The notes under the pieces: generated by a model
Databases searched by the model: none
What the model was told of the DNA's origin: nothing
Seen by the model: the letters and a program-made list of their open reading frames with translations, nothing else
In this document: positions 23,339-35,245 of the stretch, in pieces
Layout of the letters: each line of letters opens with the position of its first letter
Position numbering within the stretch: position 1 is the stretch's first letter
Assembly: GCA_030760725.1 (NCBI GenBank)
Contig: JASWHV010000012.1
Coordinates: 57,319,652 to 57,383,651, forward strand
Length of the DNA: 64,000 nt
Direction of reading: 5' to 3'
Origin: Neostapfia colusana
Taxonomy: Eukaryota > Streptophyta > Magnoliopsida > Poales > Poaceae
Made by a program: the position numbers and the translations under genes

Positions 23339-25448
23339 AAGTCCCCAAGAACTGTTCACGAGGTACGGAGTTTCCTCGGACTCGCGGGATACTATCGGAG
23401 GTTCATTACGAACTTCTCGAAGATTGCCAAGGCTATGACGGAGCTGCTGAAGAAGGATACCAAATATGTTTGGAGTCCAGCATGTGAAGCAGCGTTCAAG
23501 ACATTAGTGAAGCACCTAACATCAGCACCGGTTTTGGCACAGCCAGACACAACAAAACCGTTCGATGTGTACTGCGATGTATCCGGCATTGGGCTCGGAT
23601 GTGTGCTGATGCAAGACCGAAGGGTGGTCGCATATGGATCACGGCAGCTCAGAAACCATGAGCAGAATTATCCAACTCATGACTTGGAGCTTGCTGCCAT
23701 GGTGCTCGCACTTAAAATGTGGAGGCACTACCTACTCGGTAACCTCGTATATTTATATACCGACCACAAAAGCATCAAGTACATATTCACTCAGAAAGAG
23801 CTGAACATGAGGCAGCGAAGATGGTTAGAGTTGATAAAGGATTACGAAATAGAGATCCATTATCACCCCGGCAAGACAAACGTAGTGGCAGATGCGCTGA
23901 GCCGCAAGTCACACGTCAACAATCTGACCATCACACCGTTAGAAGAGAGCGAGCCACCATTGCATGTGATTCCAAATGGAGCTCTCTACAACTTAGCTTT
24001 GATCCACACCATTGGTGAAGAGATAGTGGCAGCTCAGAAACATGACAAGGGCATGTCACATTTGCAGAGACGTATAGACAGTGGGGAGCTGAAATGTTTC
24101 TGGAACAACGGAGACGGCGTCCTATGGTTCAAGGACCGGATTGTCGTACCCCATAACCCGGAGTTGCGGAAGAAAATCTTTGATGAGGCTCACTTGTCAA
24201 AGTTTCCTATTCACCCTGGCAGTAACAAAATGTATCAAGAACTCAGAAGCAAGTTTTGGTGGACACGGATGAAGTGGGAGATCGCAAAGTATGTGTCCGA
24301 GTGTGATACATGTGGAAGGGTGAAGGCAGACCACATGATAAAACCGGGACTGCTACAACCACTGGGCGTTCCTGCCTGGAAGTGGGAAGATGTGAGCATG
24401 GACTTCATCGTCGGTTTACCTGCCACTTTTCAGAAGCATGATTCTGTATGGGTGATCGTCGACCGGCTCACCAAAGTTGCCCATTTTATCCCGGTCAACA
24501 CAAACTACAACGCCAAGAAGTATGCTGAATTGTACATCTCACGGATCCTATGCTTGTATTGCGTACCCCGCACCATCATATTGGATTGGGGCACTTTGTT
24601 TGTATCCCGTTTTTGGGAGCAGCTACACGCTGCGTTGGGGACAAAGCTGATCCGTAGTTCAGCGTACCACCCACAGACGGATGGACAAACCGAGCGGGTA
24701 AATCAGATTTTAGAAGACATGCTACGAGCTTGCGCCATCAACCACGCGATGAATTGGGATGATCACTTACCATTGGTCGAGTTCTCATACAACAATGGGT
24801 ACCAAGCCAGCATTAAGATGGCGCCTTATGAGGCGCTATACGGGAGAAAATGCCGCACACCACTGAATTGGTGAGTCTGGTGAAAGAGTCACCTTCGGGA
24901 TTGATCTTGTCAACAACGCGGAGGAAAAGGTTCGGCTGATTCAAGCGAACCTAAAAGCTGCCCAATCCCGACAAAAACAGTTTGCGGACTGGAGAAGACG
25001 CCCTTTACAGTTCAAAGTCTGGGATCACGTATACCTACGGGTGTCTCCAATGAAGGGTGTGAACAGATTCGGGGTGAGAGGAAAGTTGGCACCCCGATTC
25101 ATCGGTCCATTTCAAATTACCGAAAGATGTGGATCAGTAGCATACCGGCTGAATTTACCAGAAGCACTCTCCAGTGTGCATGACGTCTTTCACATTTTCT
25201 AGCTGAGGAAGTGTCTCAAGCTATCAACTACCATTCAGCTGGAGGATATAGAAGAACTGAAACCGGATCTCACGTATCGGGACGAACCGGTTCAAATAAT
25301 TGATGAAAAGGGCCGAACCACACACAACCGTACGTTGTGGTTCTACAAAGTTCTATGGAGTAATCAATCCGTAGACGAAGCGACATGGGAGAGCGAAGGA
25401 TTTCTTCGCGCTAACTACCCCGACTTTTTCACGTCGCATATACGGTAA
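23339..25448 (+). pseudogene. pol: Gypsy-B RNase H, integrase and chromodomain
   Basis: Open from 23339 for about 510 codons. RT thumb is FLGLAGYYRRF. RNase H is VYCDVSGIGLGCVLMQ, HDLELAAMVLALK, YTDHKS and VVADALSR, with the acidic residues kept. Integrase has the HHCC zinc site (CDTCGRVK), MDFIVGLP, the second Asp in ILDWGTLFVSRFW (Arg changed to Trp next to it) and QTERVNQ. A stop at 24872-24874 in the NW motif follows an apparent 2-nt loss. The remaining frame carries the GPFQI-type integrase C-terminus and a chromodomain-like end (EPVQIIDEKGRTTHNRT, VLWSNQSVDEATWE), then TAA at 25446. A chromodomain tail directs integration to heterochromatin in known chromoviruses. Confidence 0.87.
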
Positions 25449-25502
25449 TTTTCCACCGTCCTCTCTCTCATTTTCACCCTATAATCTCGGGACGAGATTC
25501 TT

Positions 25503-25519
25503 TTAAGGGGGGGGGGGAA
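25503..25519 (+). other. Gypsy-B polypurine tract
   Basis: A G-run followed by AA sits directly before TGTAAGGGCC, the start of the 3' LTR. It primes plus-strand DNA synthesis in LTR elements. Confidence 0.9.
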
Positions 25520-28500
25520 TGTAAGGGCCTAAGTGTTTGGTACATAATCAAAGTGTTCATCACACCACACACACCTCATTTGAAGAAACTTTGTGAACAC
25601 ATTTGAAGAGCAAGTAAACACCATCAACATGGTCATTAGGGAATAAACTCACAAAATACAAAAGTGGCATTTCCCACATGCACCACATAGGGGCTGAGCA
25701 TATGAAAAACTCCAACACCTTGCTAGGAATGCTCATGCCAAAATTCACCCAAATCCAAAACCTTTTTGAGGTATTTTTGGGTATATCTAAAAAGAGGGTA
25801 GTTTGAACTCAAATTCAAACTACTTTTATCCCATGAATTAAAAAGTGAGTGGCATATTCTTACTCAGCACATTGTTGTGAGCTCACACACCAATTTTCAC
25901 TCCATTTGGAGTTGATCTTGACATGAGCTAATTTTAGCAAATTCAAACTTTATTTGAATTTCAAACTGCATATGTGCTGAAAATATATTCAAACAATCCC
26001 CAATTTGAATTCTATCCAATTCAAATGGCCAGAGGGTAGATAATTCAAATGACCAAGGTTATTTGGGTCTCTACTGTTTAGAGCAGTGGGGAAAATTCAA
26101 TTTCAGAGGTTAAAACCAGGGTGGGACCCACATGTCAGCCTCACCAGTGTTTTAACCAACTGAAGTCACCGCAACTCGGTTCTTGCACGCGCCCACGAGA
26201 TCACCACGGCGCTGCCGATCTCTGCAACCTCCTGGTCACCGATCAGAGCCATGAACCGACGTCCCCAGCTATTTAGCTGCGAGCTGCCGCCGGCAGCAGC
26301 CCGTTTTCACGCCGCCTCAACGTGCCCAGCGCTGAGAAACCCGAGCCAGTCACCGCACAGCCCCACCGCATCACCTCGCCATCGACCGGACAAAACAGTT
26401 CCTTCCACCACGAGCTCAGGCCGCAAACAGCACCGCCGGTCCTTGCTCGATGTGTTACAGCCCTCAGCTGCTCGTGATGAGCTCCGGTTGAGCTTGTCCG
26501 AGCCGATCTTCCATTGTCTGTCAACCCGAGAGCTCCTATGACTCGACGCCATCGCCTGAGCAGCGCTAAGCTTCTCCAGCACGACAAACGTGTCTCTGAG
26601 GTTAGCATCGAAGTCTAGTAGCTCTCCCTGAACTCCCTAGGTCCCTATTAGCGCCGGTTAGCCGGAATTTCCACTTTTCCTGATGATCACCGTGTTCTAC
26701 CGAGGACCAAAACTCAAAATTCATCTTGATCAATTGATCACTGGTAATCCTGGTCGAGCTGAAGCTAGAGTAGCACCTCACAGTCACTTCAGTCAAATCC
26801 TAGTGGTGATGATCGGCCCAGTGAGCAGAGCAGCGGAATTTGGCCACCGCCGGTGAAAACGGCTCGGGTCGCCGGTGAAGTCTACTTTCCCGGCGATCTC
26901 CAGCCAAGAGTAGGGCAGGGATAGCTTCCTCGTGCCCCAGTGGTGCTTTGCGACCCATTGGTTGATCGTGTTCACCGCCGAGACGAGCTAGCACCGTTGG
27001 ACCCGAGCTCATCTTCCGCCCCGCCGTCGCCGACTAGGTTTCCAGCGATGTCGAGGTCCGAGGAGATGCCCGACGTGTGTGCCATGCTCCAAGGACCACG
27101 TAGGAAGAAACCGTATCAAAAATTAGGCAGTAGCAGCCGAGAACGAACCGCGCCACTGTCGCTGGACGTCGCGCGCTCGGGCGCTGATGGGAGGTAGACG
27201 AAGACACTGTGCATGGGACCCACGTGCAGTGTTTTAAACATTTCCCCGATTTTCAGTTTTAGTTCAAACTTCAAACCCACATAACTTTGGCTAGGAAACT
27301 CCAAATCGAGTGAACCAAATTTTGTTGGATTCATATCTCTGATTACTTTCCATAAAATCAAGTTTCACTCTATAAAAATTAATATTTCTCCAGAATTAAT
27401 TCTTCAAAATTTAAACTGGTTAGAATTTTAGCTGGGGAACCCTTCGGAGGAAAATTCTGAAATTTTGCTAGGATGTTCACCGAAATATCCCTGAGCTACC
27501 ATAAATATTTCAGATCCATTTGAGCTCATTTTATCCACCTAATGGTGCGATTAATGAAACTGTTCCATAGAAAATAGAAAATGTCCAGTAACATTTTTCA
27601 GAATTTCTCTGAAATTGTTTAGCTCATATCTTTAGCTAGGAACCTTCAAATTAAGTGAAACCAACTCCATTAGAACCCTACAAAAATATAGTTTTCAGGA
27701 AGTCATGGCTTGCTCCACGAAAATCCCTAGAACACCCTTGGGGCTCCAATGAAGGCCAAGTACAGAATTATTTGTGGAGAGCTCAAATAAGCTTTGCTGC
27801 AAATGAAACTTGGCCATGTCTCTGTTTAGGTTATATCCAAACCACAGTAAAAATTTCAGAGTCATTAGGTCTGTCTAGCAATACTTATAATCTTCACAAA
27901 AATCAACATCAATTCAAATGCATGTAATTTGACACATATTTATATGTATCATATGTAGTCGCTAAGGTTGAGGAGGAACCCGAAGTCCTAGACTTCGTCA
28001 CTCTATAGGAACAGCTAGCCTACGACCAAGAGCAGCAAGGCAAGCTCCAGTTTGCATTAACCCGTTTTACAAATTTTTACTGTTTTGAGAACTTACTTTG
28101 AGCACCCACTTACTTCTTGCATTAGAGTCTTGTTTGAAACCCAATTGCATAGCCAAGAAAATCCTGGGTTGGGATTAGGTTTGAAAACCTCGTTAGCTAC
28201 TGCAATGCTGAGATAGTGTAGGATTCGGTACAAGTTGAGTAGTTGGAACTGCTCACGAGAATAGGCTAGAGGCACATCGCTCAGGTAAAGATAGCAAATG
28301 AAACACATGGCAATAAAAATGAGAACTAGCGGAGAGTAAGGGCAGCAGGACTTTGCGGCCTGGGTGCCATAGCTCCACTTGTGTTGATTGAGGACCAAGC
28401 CGTGTGCGGGCCTGTTGAACAAGCTAGAACAGTACTGAAGACCTACCGGCTATATGGGAACCGGGAAACCGATGTAACTCGGGTAGCTGGGTGTTGAGGC

Positions 28501-29451
28501 ATAGCTGGTCGTTCAGAGGGTATGTTGAGAGCTCGAGGTGTAAATCGGCTGGCAGCACTGTGGATGCGCGCGCAGAGACCTCTTGCTCGGGACGATTGGA
28601 CCAGTTCAACATTTGGCTGACGGGTGAAAGGTGGTTGCGTACGACGTCCGTGATGGTTGCTGTAGGCAACATCGAGTATGGGCGTACGTGACGGGTTATT
28701 CGGGTAACCCTGCAGGTGTAAATCGATTATAATCACCATCCCTCGCGGTCAGTGAGTATCACATGTTCACTGTACCGTGACGTAGAAGAACAGGCTAGAT
28801 ACATGTTAAAAGTTTGCTGATTTGAAAGTTATACCTTGCTTGTTAATGTCTTGTTGTAGTTTAGAGCTAATTAAAGTTCTTTTCAACTTTGGGCAAAGTA
28901 CATGATAGAAATGTGTTTCTTGTTTGATTGCGGCTCTCTCATGTGCCTTAGCGTAAGGTTCTCCACAACCTGCTGCTAAAACATGAAAGTAAGGTTCAAA
29001 TAATTAGGCGAGTCCTTTGCAAATTATTTATCTCATGTACCCTATACCCTTCATGTAGAAGTGTCATGTATAGGATAGACGGGTCAGTCTTGCTGAGCCA
29101 TCATGCTCACTGCTTGTGTTTTAAGATTTTGCAGGGGTTTATGAGGAAGGGACTCCCGAGGAGGAGACGGAACCCCAGGAGGGGAACCCCATTGAGTGGG
29201 AGTCGTGCACGCCACCGTGTTAGTGTGTGTGCGTGCTAGCAGGGACACGTTCATGGGCTGAATGTGAACTCGATGTGTAGTCTACGCCCATGAGTGTAGA
29301 CGGAACTATTTTGTTGTAAAAATGTTCATAAACTGGTTTATGTAATAAAACTTTGCTTCCGCTTTGTATCTTGTATGTGCGTTATCTGGTGCTGTGCAAC
29401 GCAGCACCCCTCAGCGTGATCGTGGCTCGACGAGGCCGTGGGGCCTTGTCA
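25520..29451 (+). repeat. Gypsy-B 3' LTR (3.93 kb)
   Basis: Starts TGTAAGGGCC and ends CCTTGTCA, followed by the duplication TTCTC. Its end matches the left LTR's end (…GTGTCA), which shows the 5' LTR is the one that lost its terminus. Multiple substitutions separate it from the 5' LTR. Confidence 0.92.
27959..29223 (+). pseudogene. LTR-internal spliced ORF, B 3' LTR copy, broken (exons 27959-28039 and 29135-29223)
   Basis: Same exon edges as the 5' LTR copy: acceptor ATATGTAG, 81-nt exon X, donor CAAG|GCAAGC, acceptor ATTTTGCAG, 89-nt exon Y ending WESCTPP then TAG. Here exon X contains an in-frame TAG, because CTATAG replaces CCAGAG after the VT residues, so this copy is nonsense-mutated. 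Exon Y remains open. Confidence 0.4.
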
Positions 29452-29456
29452 TTCTC
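29452..29456 (+). repeat. Target-site duplication of gypsy-B, right copy
   Basis: TTCTC directly after the 3' LTR end GTCA, matching 14261-14265. Confidence 0.9.
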
Positions 29457-30108
29457 GTACAACAACGGTTATCAAACGAGCATCAAAATGGCACCATATG
29501 AAGCTCTATACGGCCGGAAGTGCCATACACCATTGAATTGATGTGAGTCCGGTGAACGAGTAACGTTCAGAGTTGATCTTGTCAATGAAGACGAAGAGAC
29601 GGTTCGGATAATACAATAGAACCTCAAAGCTGCCCAATCTCGTCAGAAAAGCTACGCGGATCAGAGGCGTTGACCGCTGCATTTCAACGTCAGAGAGCAC
29701 GTGTATCTTCATGTATCTCTGATGAAAGGAATTCATCGGTTCGATGTCAAGGGGAAACTTGCTCCCCAATTCATTGGTCCGTTTGCCATCACAGAGAAGT
29801 GTGGGACTGTAGCTTACTGGCTGGAACTACCGGCAAGACTTGCCGATATTCACGACATATTTCACATGTCCCAGCTGCGGAAGTGTCTCAAGTTTACCGC
29901 TGCTGTTCGCACTGAAGACATCGACGAGCTAAAGCCGGATTTCACATACACCGAGCGACCCGTGCAGATTATCGACGAAAAGACCCAGATCACCCAAAAC
30001 CGGACTTTGAAATTTTACAAAGTCCTGTGGAGTAATCATACCGCGGAAGAGACAATGTGGGAAAGTGGAGATTACATCCATAAGAACTCTCCGGAACTTT
30101 TGTCATAG
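29457..30108 (+). pseudogene. pol: Gypsy-A integrase C-terminus and chromodomain
   Basis: Resumes A's integrase right after the gypsy-B insertion with YNNGYQTSIKMAPYEALYG. A stop (TGA, Trp position) occurs at about 29539. Further on is the integrase GPFAI-type domain (KLAPQFIGPFAITEKCG) and the chromodomain-like tail ERPVQIIDEKTQITQNRT, VLWSNHTAEETMWE, ending at TAG 30106-30108. Known chromodomain tails bind modified histone H3 and guide insertion into heterochromatin. The final 135 residues are open, but the protein as a whole is not readable. Confidence 0.85.
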
Positions 30109-30164
30109 ACTTTGTAATTACCCTCCCGTCTCGCTCTTCTTTTGTAATCTCGGGATGAGATTCC

Positions 30165-30178
30165 TTTTAGGGGGGGAA
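30165..30178 (+). other. Gypsy-A polypurine tract
   Basis: TTTTAGGGGGGGAA lies immediately before TGTAAGGTCC, the start of A's 3' LTR. Confidence 0.85.
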
Positions 30179-30430
30179 TGTAAGGTCCCAAAAATATGAA
30201 TACAAAGAAACTCAAGTTTGCACAAACATTTAGTTTCATGTGTATGAAAAATGGGACTTGTTTAAACTTTCACATGTGATAATGCACATGAGAGCTCTCT
30301 CTACACAAGCTCATGTTTAATTGCATGCTTGGAACCAAGGTAGATTAAAACCACATATTTGAAGTCACAAGTGCAATGGAAAGTTTAAAAATCAGATTTT
30401 GGAACTAAATGGTTCAACTCAAATTTCAAA
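30179..30430 (+). repeat. Gypsy-A 3' LTR, first part
   Basis: Begins TGTAAGGTCC directly after the polypurine tract. About 250 bp of AT-rich LTR start can be followed before the sequence turns abruptly GC-rich near 30431. The continuation is inferred at 53028, because the distance from LTR start to the conserved GTGGGACCCA block (250 plus 270 bp) is close to that in gypsy-B (about 600 bp). The exact right boundary is approximate. Confidence 0.7.
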
Positions 30431-31390
30431 TGAGGGCAACGCGAGCCCCCACCGCCACGCGCCAGCCGCCGCCCCAGCCGACGCCGCCGCCCCAGCCGAC
30501 GCTGCCGCCACTGGATGCCGCCTCCCGAGCCACCGCTGGTGCCCGCAGTCGCCGCCGCCGGTGCCAGCAGACACCCCCTATCGCCACCGCTGGCCCCCGC
30601 CGACGCCGCCACGCCCCCCCCTACCCCGGCCCCGGCCGCTGCATGCCGGCCAACTGCCGGAGCCGCCCCCGAGTTCCCCCAGCCTCCCCCGCGCCTCCCC
30701 GGAGCTCCCGGCGCCACCCCGCATCACCCCTGACCTCCCCCGTGCCTCCCTATGTGTCGCGTCGCTTCTGGACAAGTAATTGGAGTTTTATATTTAATTT
30801 TACGTGATCTATAATACTCAATCTAACATATTAATAGTCATGTTTGTTTAATTAACTAATGTCGTGATTAGGAGGGTTTGTACTATGTATTAAAAGATGA
30901 TTAGGGGGCGCTACTAGTACTTATGCTCATGTAGTTATGCTCATGTAGTTGGAATAGTAGTTCATAATTTTACTAATTAGTTGTCCGTTGCAAATTACTT
31001 TTTATTATATATGCTTGGGTTTAGATTAATAATGTTTAGGATTTATTGTTGTTATGTTAATCATGCTTAATCATGTTTATTGTTGTGATGCTAATCATAC
31101 TTAATCATGTATAGATTTGTTTATGTTAAAACTGGCACAACTCGATTAGGGCACGTCAATGCCCATTTAGTGTGTTGTGTTGTAAGCTGGTCGACTAACC
31201 CTAAAGTCGTTGTAAGTTAACGGCAGGCCCCGGTGGGGCATAACCAAGGTTCACAAGTCGCCTAATCGACCCTAGTCGCGTAAGGACCGATAAGGTCGAC
31301 TAGGACGATTAGTCATCGATTAGGACGACTAATCGACCCTAATTGATGCCTAGTCGTCCTCAGGTCCTCTATATTCTCATGTCAATACCA
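30431..31390 (+). other. Unassigned segment left of the CACTA transposase
   Basis: 30437-30775 is a GC-rich, GCC/CCG-repeating block whose frames give only Pro/Ala-rich low-complexity peptides. It could be captured host DNA, but nothing is recognisable. 30776-31140 is AT-rich with no gene. 31190-31385 contains several copies, in both orientations, of a CGACTAGGACGA/TCGTCCTAGTCG-like core, giving an imperfect palindromic patch. No CACTA 5' terminus (CACTAC) or subterminal repeat like that at 52.7-53.0 kb is present, so the CACTA 5' end is missing or rearranged. Confidence 0.45.
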
Positions 31391-31569
31391 AGTTGATAAA
31401 GAGGGCAAGGAGCGCACAAGGGGCCAGAGTAAGTGTTTCTCTACATGTATGCTAATATCGATGGCATGGAGAAATATTTCGAGTAAGTGTTTCTCTTACA
31501 TTTATGATGATTATTGTATTTACAAATACGTGTGTGCTAATGTCGACAACATATGTTTTGTGTGTACAG

Positions 31570-31912
31570 CGAGTTCCACAGCCAAAACTGGAAACATAGG
31601 CATTAACCTACGAGGAAGCAAGTAGAAACGATGCGATGGGCTGGTATTAATGGAGGGCCTAATTTCTTATCCTGGATTCGAGCTTATGTATTAGTGAACA
31701 CCGACATCCATCAAGATTTACGACAACTATCTTAGGGATTAGTGAAAGTTAGAAGCTATGGTCGATATGACGTAAATGGCTTCCAATTACGTACAACTCA
31801 ATTTGAAGCTCTTCGTCCTCTCGGAGCAACATCAAATTGCAGAGTTGTGACGAGTGCAATCGATTCAGAAGGGAAAGAAACCAATTACTATGGAATCATT
31901 AACAAAATTCTG
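31570..31912 (+). pseudogene. CACTA transposase, DUF4216-like C-terminal fragment
   Basis: Reads a typical grass En/Spm transposase tail: GGPNFLSWIRAYV, a DLRQLS block with an in-frame TAG, then RYDVNGFQLRT, VVTSAIDSEGKETNYYGII. The run breaks off at KIL, where Sirevirus pol begins at 31913. The family continues for roughly 70-80 more residues before the VNPRER-type block, which reappears at 49786. About 0.2 kb of transposase was therefore lost at the insertion. The block starts after a TGTGTACAG acceptor-like site at 31561-31569. Confidence 0.75.
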
Positions 31913-34015
31913 AAGTTTGAAAGAAGGTGTGATGTTGGTATCTTTCTTGGTTATGCGTCAAACTCAAAAGCATATCGAGTATTCAACCAAACCTCCGGGT
32001 TAGTTGAAGAAAGTTGTGATGTTGAGTTTGATGAGACTAATGGCTCCCAAGAGGAGGGTTTTGGTCATGATGATATAGATGATGAGCCTCTACGAGAAGC
32101 TATGAAGAACATGACCATAGGAGACATCAAGCCCGAAGTTGAGGAAAGCCATGATCAAGGGGGAGCCTCAAGTTCCAACATCAACACCTCCATGGCGCCT
32201 CAAATTGATGAAGAAGAAGAGAAAAATAATCCATTGCCAATGCAAGATTCACATGCCACACAACACCAAGAAGAAGAAGAAATCCAAGGTCAAGTCCAAC
32301 CACAAGACGAGCAAGATGCCTCACCACCACCAAGTGCCTCACAACCTCTTATGAGGCATGGGCGCATCTCCAAGGCACATCCGATGGATCAAATCATCGG
32401 AAGTCCGTCACGGGGAGTAAGTACTCGTTCTCGCCATGTTGCTTCATTTTGTGAGCACTACTCTTTTGTTTCGTGTGTAGAACCCACAAATATTGAGGAA
32501 GCACTCCAAGATCCAAATTGGGTGATGGCTATGCAAGAAGAACTCAACAACTTCACCCGCAATAAAGTTTGGGTACTGGAGGAGCGACCTAAGGACAAGA
32601 ACGTCATCGGAACGAAGTGGGTGTACCGCAACAAACAAGACGAGAATGGCGTGGTGGTCCGCAACAAGGCAAGGCTTGTGGCCAAGGGTTTTTCACAAGT
32701 AGAAGGACTAGATTTTGGAGAAACCTTTGCCCCGGTCGCACGGTTAGAAGCTATTCGTATACTCCTAGCTTTTGCTTCACATCACAATATTATGCTTTAT
32801 CAAATGGATGTGAAAAGTGCTTTCCTCAATGGTTATATTAACGAGCTTGTTTTCGTTGAGCAACCTCCCGGGTTTGAAGATCCGAGGAATCCTAACCATG
32901 TGTATAGGTTACACAAGGCGCTCTACGGGCTCAAGCAAGCACCTAGGGCATGGTATGAACGTCTTAGGGATTTCCTAGTCATGCAAGGATTCAAGATCGG
33001 GAGGGTGGATACTACACTTTTCACCAAGGACATCAACGGGGATTTATTTCTTTGTCAAATTTACGTTGATGACATTATTTTTGGCTCAACTAACAAATCT
33101 CTTAGTCTTGAGTTTGGCACCATGATGTCTAGGGAGTTCGAGATGTCAATGATTGGAGAACTAAATTTCTTCCTAGGATTTCAAATCAAGCAACTTCAAG
33201 AGGGGACTTTCATCTACCAAGAAAAGTACACCAAAGACCTCTTGAAGAAGTTTGAAATGGAAGATTGCAGCTCAAGAAGCACTCCAATGGCAACAAATTG
33301 TCATCTCGACGCGGACATGGACGGTAAACCTATTGATCAATCTCATTACCGTTCCATGATTGGTTCATTATTATATCTTACCGCATCTAGGCCCGACATC
33401 ATGTTTAGTGTGTGCTTGTGTGCTCGCTTTCAAGCAGCACCTAAAGAATCGCATCGTAAGGCGGTCTTTAGGATACTTAGGTATCTCAAGCATACCCCAA
33501 GTGTAGGTTTGTGGTACCCCAAGAACGCTAGTTTTCATCTCTTGGGTTACTCGGATTCGGACTTTGCCGGATGCCGTGTGGATCGCAAGAGTACATCCGG
33601 TGGGTGCCACTTACTTGGGCGTTCCCTAGTGTCTTGGTCGAGCAAAAAGCAAAACTCCGTGGCTTTGTCCACCGCGGAGGCAGAGTATACAGCGGCCGGC
33701 GCATGTTGTGCCCAAATTCTATATATGAAGCAAACCCTTTTGGACTTTGGAATTAAGTTTGATTGTGTGCCTCTCCTTTGTGACAATGAAAGTGCGGTTA
33801 AGATAACTAGAAACCCCGTTCAACACTCCCGCACTAAGCACATTGATATTCGCCATCACTTCTTGCGGGACCATGAGGCTAAAGGAGACATCTCTTTGCA
33901 AGGTGTAAGGTCCGAAGAACAATTGGCGGATATCTTCACTAAACCACTTGACGAGAAAACTTTTTCTAGACTAAGAAGTGAATTAAATGTGCTAGATGCA
34001 TCTAACGTCATGTAA
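31913..34015 (+). pseudogene. pol: Sirevirus pol fragment: integrase tail, RT and RNase H
   Basis: Corresponds to residues from about 386 to the end of the full pol at 41362-44619. It contains the copia RT blocks EERPKDKNVIGTKWVYRNK, KARLVAKGFSQVEG and catalytic YVDDIIFGS, and the RNase H blocks YSDSDFAGCRVDRKSTSGG and STAEAEYTAAG, ending LRSELNVLDASNVM. There is no stop along the frame. By chance or selection it is in frame with the preceding CACTA transposase fragment, giving one open frame of about 757 codons across the junction from a GTG at 31742. No ATG lies in the CACTA part, so expression is doubtful. Confidence 0.85.
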
Positions 34016-35245
34016 GTTGCCATGTTCATGTAAGGTCTTGTCTAACTCCCAAAGGATAGGGGCAAGCTAGAAATAGCTTTTCCTGAGGAAGCCTTTGGCA
34101 GGTTTAAACTTGGCAAGATAGATTTACATTATGCCTTGCATGATTCCTGCCATATAGACTTGCACTCATTCAATATCTTGCTTCAGTTTGATTGGCATTG
34201 CATACGGTAGATTGTCACAAAGGGGAACCACATCATGAGAAGGAGACTTGTTCTAAATGCAATAACTCAACTCATATGATGTGGATAAAGCAAAATTCTA
34301 AAGGTACATGCTTTAAAGAGATAGAAGTTCTCTACACTCTAGCTCACAAAGCATGGGCCTTACATTTTCATGGTTTCACTCCTAACCCTGTGTGTTCTCT
34401 TTGCTTAAGGGCTTAGCCAATATGTGGCACTATATTTAAGGCCCTATATTAGAGGTTAGGAGTTGCCCAAAAAAGTCCTAAGACCAATCCTTATCTTTGT
34501 GTGCTTAAGTCAAAGGACATATATGGGCAGTCTTAGGTTTTCTATAGTCATCGGATTATCCGATGCCAGGGCCAGCAGATCATCGGATCAATTGGTGCTT
34601 CAGTTCAAGTCAGATGTCACAAATCAACCGATGAGTTCATTTCAGAGGACATCGGAGCATCCGGTGTTCAGTTTTCCTGGGGCCCTGCAGAAATCAACCG
34701 ATGATCGCCACCTCAACGTCGGTCCATCCGGTGTTCAAAGAGAGTTTTTGGAACAACTCTCTGTTGAACTCGACCGATGCATCCTCCGATGATCATCGGT
34801 TCATCCGGTGTTTTATGCGCGGCTAGGGTTTGCCCGTGCAGTTTAAAAGGCGGTTCGGCCGCCCTTCCGTTTTTTTTTCTTTTCCTTTCCCCGAGCTCCG
34901 CCGCTGCCCGACGCTTGCGCCGCCGCCACCACCTCTCCCGCGCCGCGCCGCCGCCGCCGGCTCCCAGGCGCCGCCGCCTCTCCCGCGCACGCCGCCTCCC
35001 GCGCGCGCCGCCTCCCAGCCGCCGCCGCCCTTCGGCCGCCGCCGCCTCCCTGCCGCAGCCGCCACCGCCTCCCTGCCGCAGCCGCCACCGTCTCCCTGCC
35101 GCAGCCGCCGCCTCCCAGGTGCTGCCTCCGCTGTCTCCCGCGCACGCCGCCTCCCGCGCGTGTCGTCTCTCCTCCACCACTCGCCGCGGGCACGCATCAC
35201 CCCCTCCGCTAGAGTTCCGCCGTGGTTCACCGATTCGACGATAAG
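34016..35245 (+). other. Sirevirus pol-env spacer, copy 1
   Basis: 34016-34540 is noncoding. 34549-34817 is packed with CATCGG/CCGATG/CCGGTG half-sites, including CATCGGATTATCCGATG at 34549-34565, related to the LTR palindromes. 34860-35220 is a GC-rich tract of GCCGCC and CTCCC(G/T)CC repeats whose frames on both strands give low-complexity peptides only. It may act as the leader of an env transcript, which is inference. Confidence 0.6.

Larger units (their letters stand above)
14266..29451 (+). mobile_element. Gypsy-B, complete Tekay-like chromovirus of 15.2 kb
   Basis: The order is 5' LTR 14266-18169, PBS 18170, leader, leader ORF 19656-20627, gag 20901, pol to 25448 with a chromodomain at the end, polypurine tract 25503-25519, 3' LTR 25520-29451, all flanked by TTCTC. 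The two LTRs differ by many substitutions and small indels, so the insertion is not recent. Gag is intact, but protease-RT and integrase carry frameshifts and stops. It sits inside gypsy-A's integrase. Confidence 0.93.

Noticed and set aside
30399..30807. Overlapping Pro/Ala-rich ORFs on both strands
   Set aside because: They are produced by GCC/CCG-repeat composition, with open frames on both strands and no domain.
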